Assembly (NCBI GenBank): GCA_905331475.1
Contig: CAJNYU010000183.1
Location: 248,001 to 312,000, forward strand
Reading direction: 5' to 3'
Origin: Rotaria socialis
Lineage: Eukaryota; Rotifera; Eurotatoria; Philodinida; Philodinidae
DNA length: 64,000 nt
The notes under the pieces were generated by a model. That model saw only the letters and a list, made by a program, of their open reading frames with translations, did not search any database and had not been told where the DNA came from. This document shows, piece by piece, positions 62,168 through 64,000 of this stretch. Made by a program: the position numbers and the translations under genes. The stretch's first letter is position 1; each line of letters starts with the position of its first letter.

Positions 62168-63330
62168 ATTAAATAGAATCCAATGAATTATACATAGATA
62201 GATCTTACCGACAATATTCTCTTGTTAGTGTTTGAGTTCTTCTCATTAATCAAATATTTTCCAATGCAGCTCTGATAAAAGTCTATATTATATATTTATT
62301 ACATAAAACGTTCGGTTGAATGTTATCATCGAAAACTAGCACTGTTTCAAAGGGCCTAATCATTTTACGGTAAATTATGTTTATCAAAGTCTATCTCCAT
62401 ATAAAGTTTACAGTTAAAATCTGAACATAAATATTTCTCAGGAGAACTACAATACTTATTTAGAAACTACTGTAAAAAGGAAGACATCTACGTAACAATA
62501 AGTGAAAATTTTGAACTCTTTCTCAGTATGTTCAGATGGAAGACTTCTCTCGGAAGAAAATATTTCGTTATTCTTTTTTTACAAAATCATCATTAATGGG
62601 AATTTAAATCTATTTACTAGGAAGTTATAAAGCTTTTCGTGGATTTTGAGGCGAGCCATGTTACATAAATGGATTTCTAATTCATTAAAATTCATAACAC
62701 TTTTGAAAAACATCGGAACACGTCTACTACTAAGATCCAGTTTTTTTCATCATCAAGATTCAAGACAGTAAAATAGGAGCGTTATCATAATGCAGCAGTA
62801 CTTGTTCGTTAGAAGATTTGTGTGTAAAATCTTAGCTAGATCAACTTTGAACTCTCGAAAGCTGTCTATGCTTTAAATGACTAAGTTTACATGGTTAAAA
62901 ACATTTTCAACAAAGTAAACAAACTGCCGATTAGAGATTTATTTCATTTCAAAGTTCAAAATAAACTAAAGACAAATGTTGATGCAATGTTATCACTACA
63001 CGGTTGTTGATGCAAAATATGCTTTTACTTTGAAATGTATTAGTTTTACAAAGTGCAACACATGAATTCATAAAAATAAACACAGCACAAGCAAAAGAGC
63101 TCCTCTTTCCTTCATCCTTCTCACTATTTACCTTTTTTTTTATAGGTATCTAGTAAAGATTATCGAACTTAATTTTAAGTTAAAACACATTTCAATACTG
63201 ATATGTAGAATATATATAGACAAGCTGTTATTGTTTAAGAGATATAATCAATAATCTCTGACATCAATAAATAGCGAAATATAACCAAATAAAAGTTACT
63301 ATGATTGTCATTCTCCATTTGTAGAATCCA

Positions 63331-63966
63331 TTAACCTTCGTCTTCATTGATATCATTTCTAATAATAGCATCTTTATGTCCCAATTGTTCCATAAGTTTA
63401 GGATTTTTCATACATGCTGAAATGAATTCTTGTTTACTAATAAAACCATTCTTATTTTGATCATCTTCCATATAGCGATCACATAGATTTTCAATATCTT
63501 CTTTTGATAAATCCGGATGTATCCGTTTCAGCATATGTTCAATATCATTTCGCGTCATACCTTCTACAGATGAATCATTCACTGGTGTTTTTAAGCTTCG
63601 CCGAGATAATGCTTGATATGTATCAAAAACAGCACCTAATTGTTGTTCTGGCTGAGATTGTTCAGAAAACATAATTAATGAAACAAGATATTCTTGAAAT
63701 GATATTTGACCAGAATTATCTTTGTCAATCATTTTAAATATAGCTTTACTTCCATCTGTTGATACATTCATCGTTTTAAGATGATCTTCAAATTGCTCAT
63801 GTGTAATTCGTCCAGTTGGACTTGTTTTTATAAATTGTCTATAATACATTAATATTTCACTTTCAGAAATCTTTGTTATTTCATGTAATTCTTCAAGTTG
63901 CTTCTGTGTTAGATTCAATAAGGAAACATTTCCTGTCGTTTTCGATGAACTACATATGGTACCCAT
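63331..63966 (-). CDS. EF-hand protein of the neuronal calcium sensor type, divergent
   Basis: Single exon, 211 residues, start MGTICSSSK with a myristoylation-type Gly2 and Cys5. Family resemblance to NCS1/VILIP/hippocalcin is seen in ESEILMYYRQFIKTSPTGRIT (the degenerate EF1, whose usual Cys-Pro is Ser-Pro here), the spacing to EF2, and the C-terminal FISACMKNPKLMEQL. EF2 (DKDNSGQISFQE, residues 81-92) and EF4 (DQNKNGFISKQE, 169-180) are canonical calcium loops. The EF3 position (about 114-135) reads FDTYQALSRRSLKTPVNDSS and has lost its loop. It is therefore a predicted membrane-associated calcium sensor with two sites. It might equally be placed near calcineurin-B-like or CIB proteins. 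Intronless, unlike most neighbours. Confidence 0.8.
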   Translation of the reverse strand: MGTICSSSKTTGNVSLLNLTQKQLEELHEITKISESEILMYYRQFIKTSPTGRITHEQFEDHLKTMNVSTDGSKAIFKMIDKDNSGQISFQEYLVSLIMFSEQSQPEQQLGAVFDTYQALSRRSLKTPVNDSSVEGMTRNDIEHMLKRIHPDLSKEDIENLCDRYMEDDQNKNGFISKQEFISACMKNPKLMEQLGHKDAIIRNDINEDEG

Positions 63967-64000
63967 TGAAAGATAGCGAATAGAAATAGATCACCAAATA

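Larger units (their letters stand above)
61350..63330. other. Intergenic with fold-back repeat
   Basis: About 2 kb. It contains the SNARE 3' UTR (AATAAA at about 61512), the fold-back element at 61683-62108 and a TA microsatellite at about 62149-62166. No supported gene: the open frames at 61592-61880 and 61942-62167 are readings of the two repeat arms, which is why their translations look alike. Confidence 0.6.

Overview
The window looks like nuclear DNA of a rotifer, most likely a bdelloid (Rotaria- or Adineta-like). It is AT-rich and its genes are cut by many very short introns (about 52-65 bp with clean GT-AG ends). The conserved genes are animal orthologues (Rab7, MSH6, HUWE1, TDG, a MAP2K-type kinase, a syntaxin SNARE, a neuronal-calcium-sensor-like protein). 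One locus (53495-56495) belongs to the divergent ADP-ribosyltransferase-like proteins I associate with bdelloid genomes. No bacterial operon, CRISPR array, rRNA, tRNA or intact transposon was seen.

Layout. Positions 1-28700 form a block of three minus-strand genes: the 5' part of Rab7 (1-797), MSH6 (1539-8490) and the giant HECT ubiquitin ligase HUWE1 (9569-28664). After a roughly 1.6 kb divergent promoter region the plus strand carries thymine-DNA glycosylase TDG with a very long N-terminal region (30336-35575, first exon not found), an unrecognised coiled-coil protein (36134-38435), a WD40 plus double C2H2 zinc-finger protein (39863-42284) and a Cys-rich single-exon protein (43181-43621). 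A gene-poor stretch follows, holding a minus-strand MAP2K-like kinase (46787-48292), then about 5 kb without recognisable genes, then the minus-strand ADP-ribosyltransferase-like modular gene (53495-56495) and a 65-residue two-exon gene (56855-57111). On the plus strand lie a small protein with an N-terminal acylation signal (58049-58586) and a shortened syntaxin-like SNARE (60757-61349). An imperfect fold-back repeat (61683-62108) and a minus-strand EF-hand protein (63331-63966) close the window.

How the genes relate. MSH6 and TDG both act on G/T mispairs and flank HUWE1, a ligase known in mammals to control base-excision-repair proteins; whether this proximity means anything is unknown. Rab7 and the syntaxin-like gene belong to endolysosomal trafficking. 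The most unusual features are the ADP-ribosyltransferase-like protein, with an eroded active-site triad and repeated alpha/beta modules on both sides; the SNARE whose zero-layer Gln has become His; the TDG N-terminus with four copies of a Lys/hydrophobic motif on exons of identical phase; and a 22-nt microexon that encodes exactly the mismatch-reading motif of MSH6. Exon models were made by eye from splice signals, reading-frame continuity and remembered family sequences.
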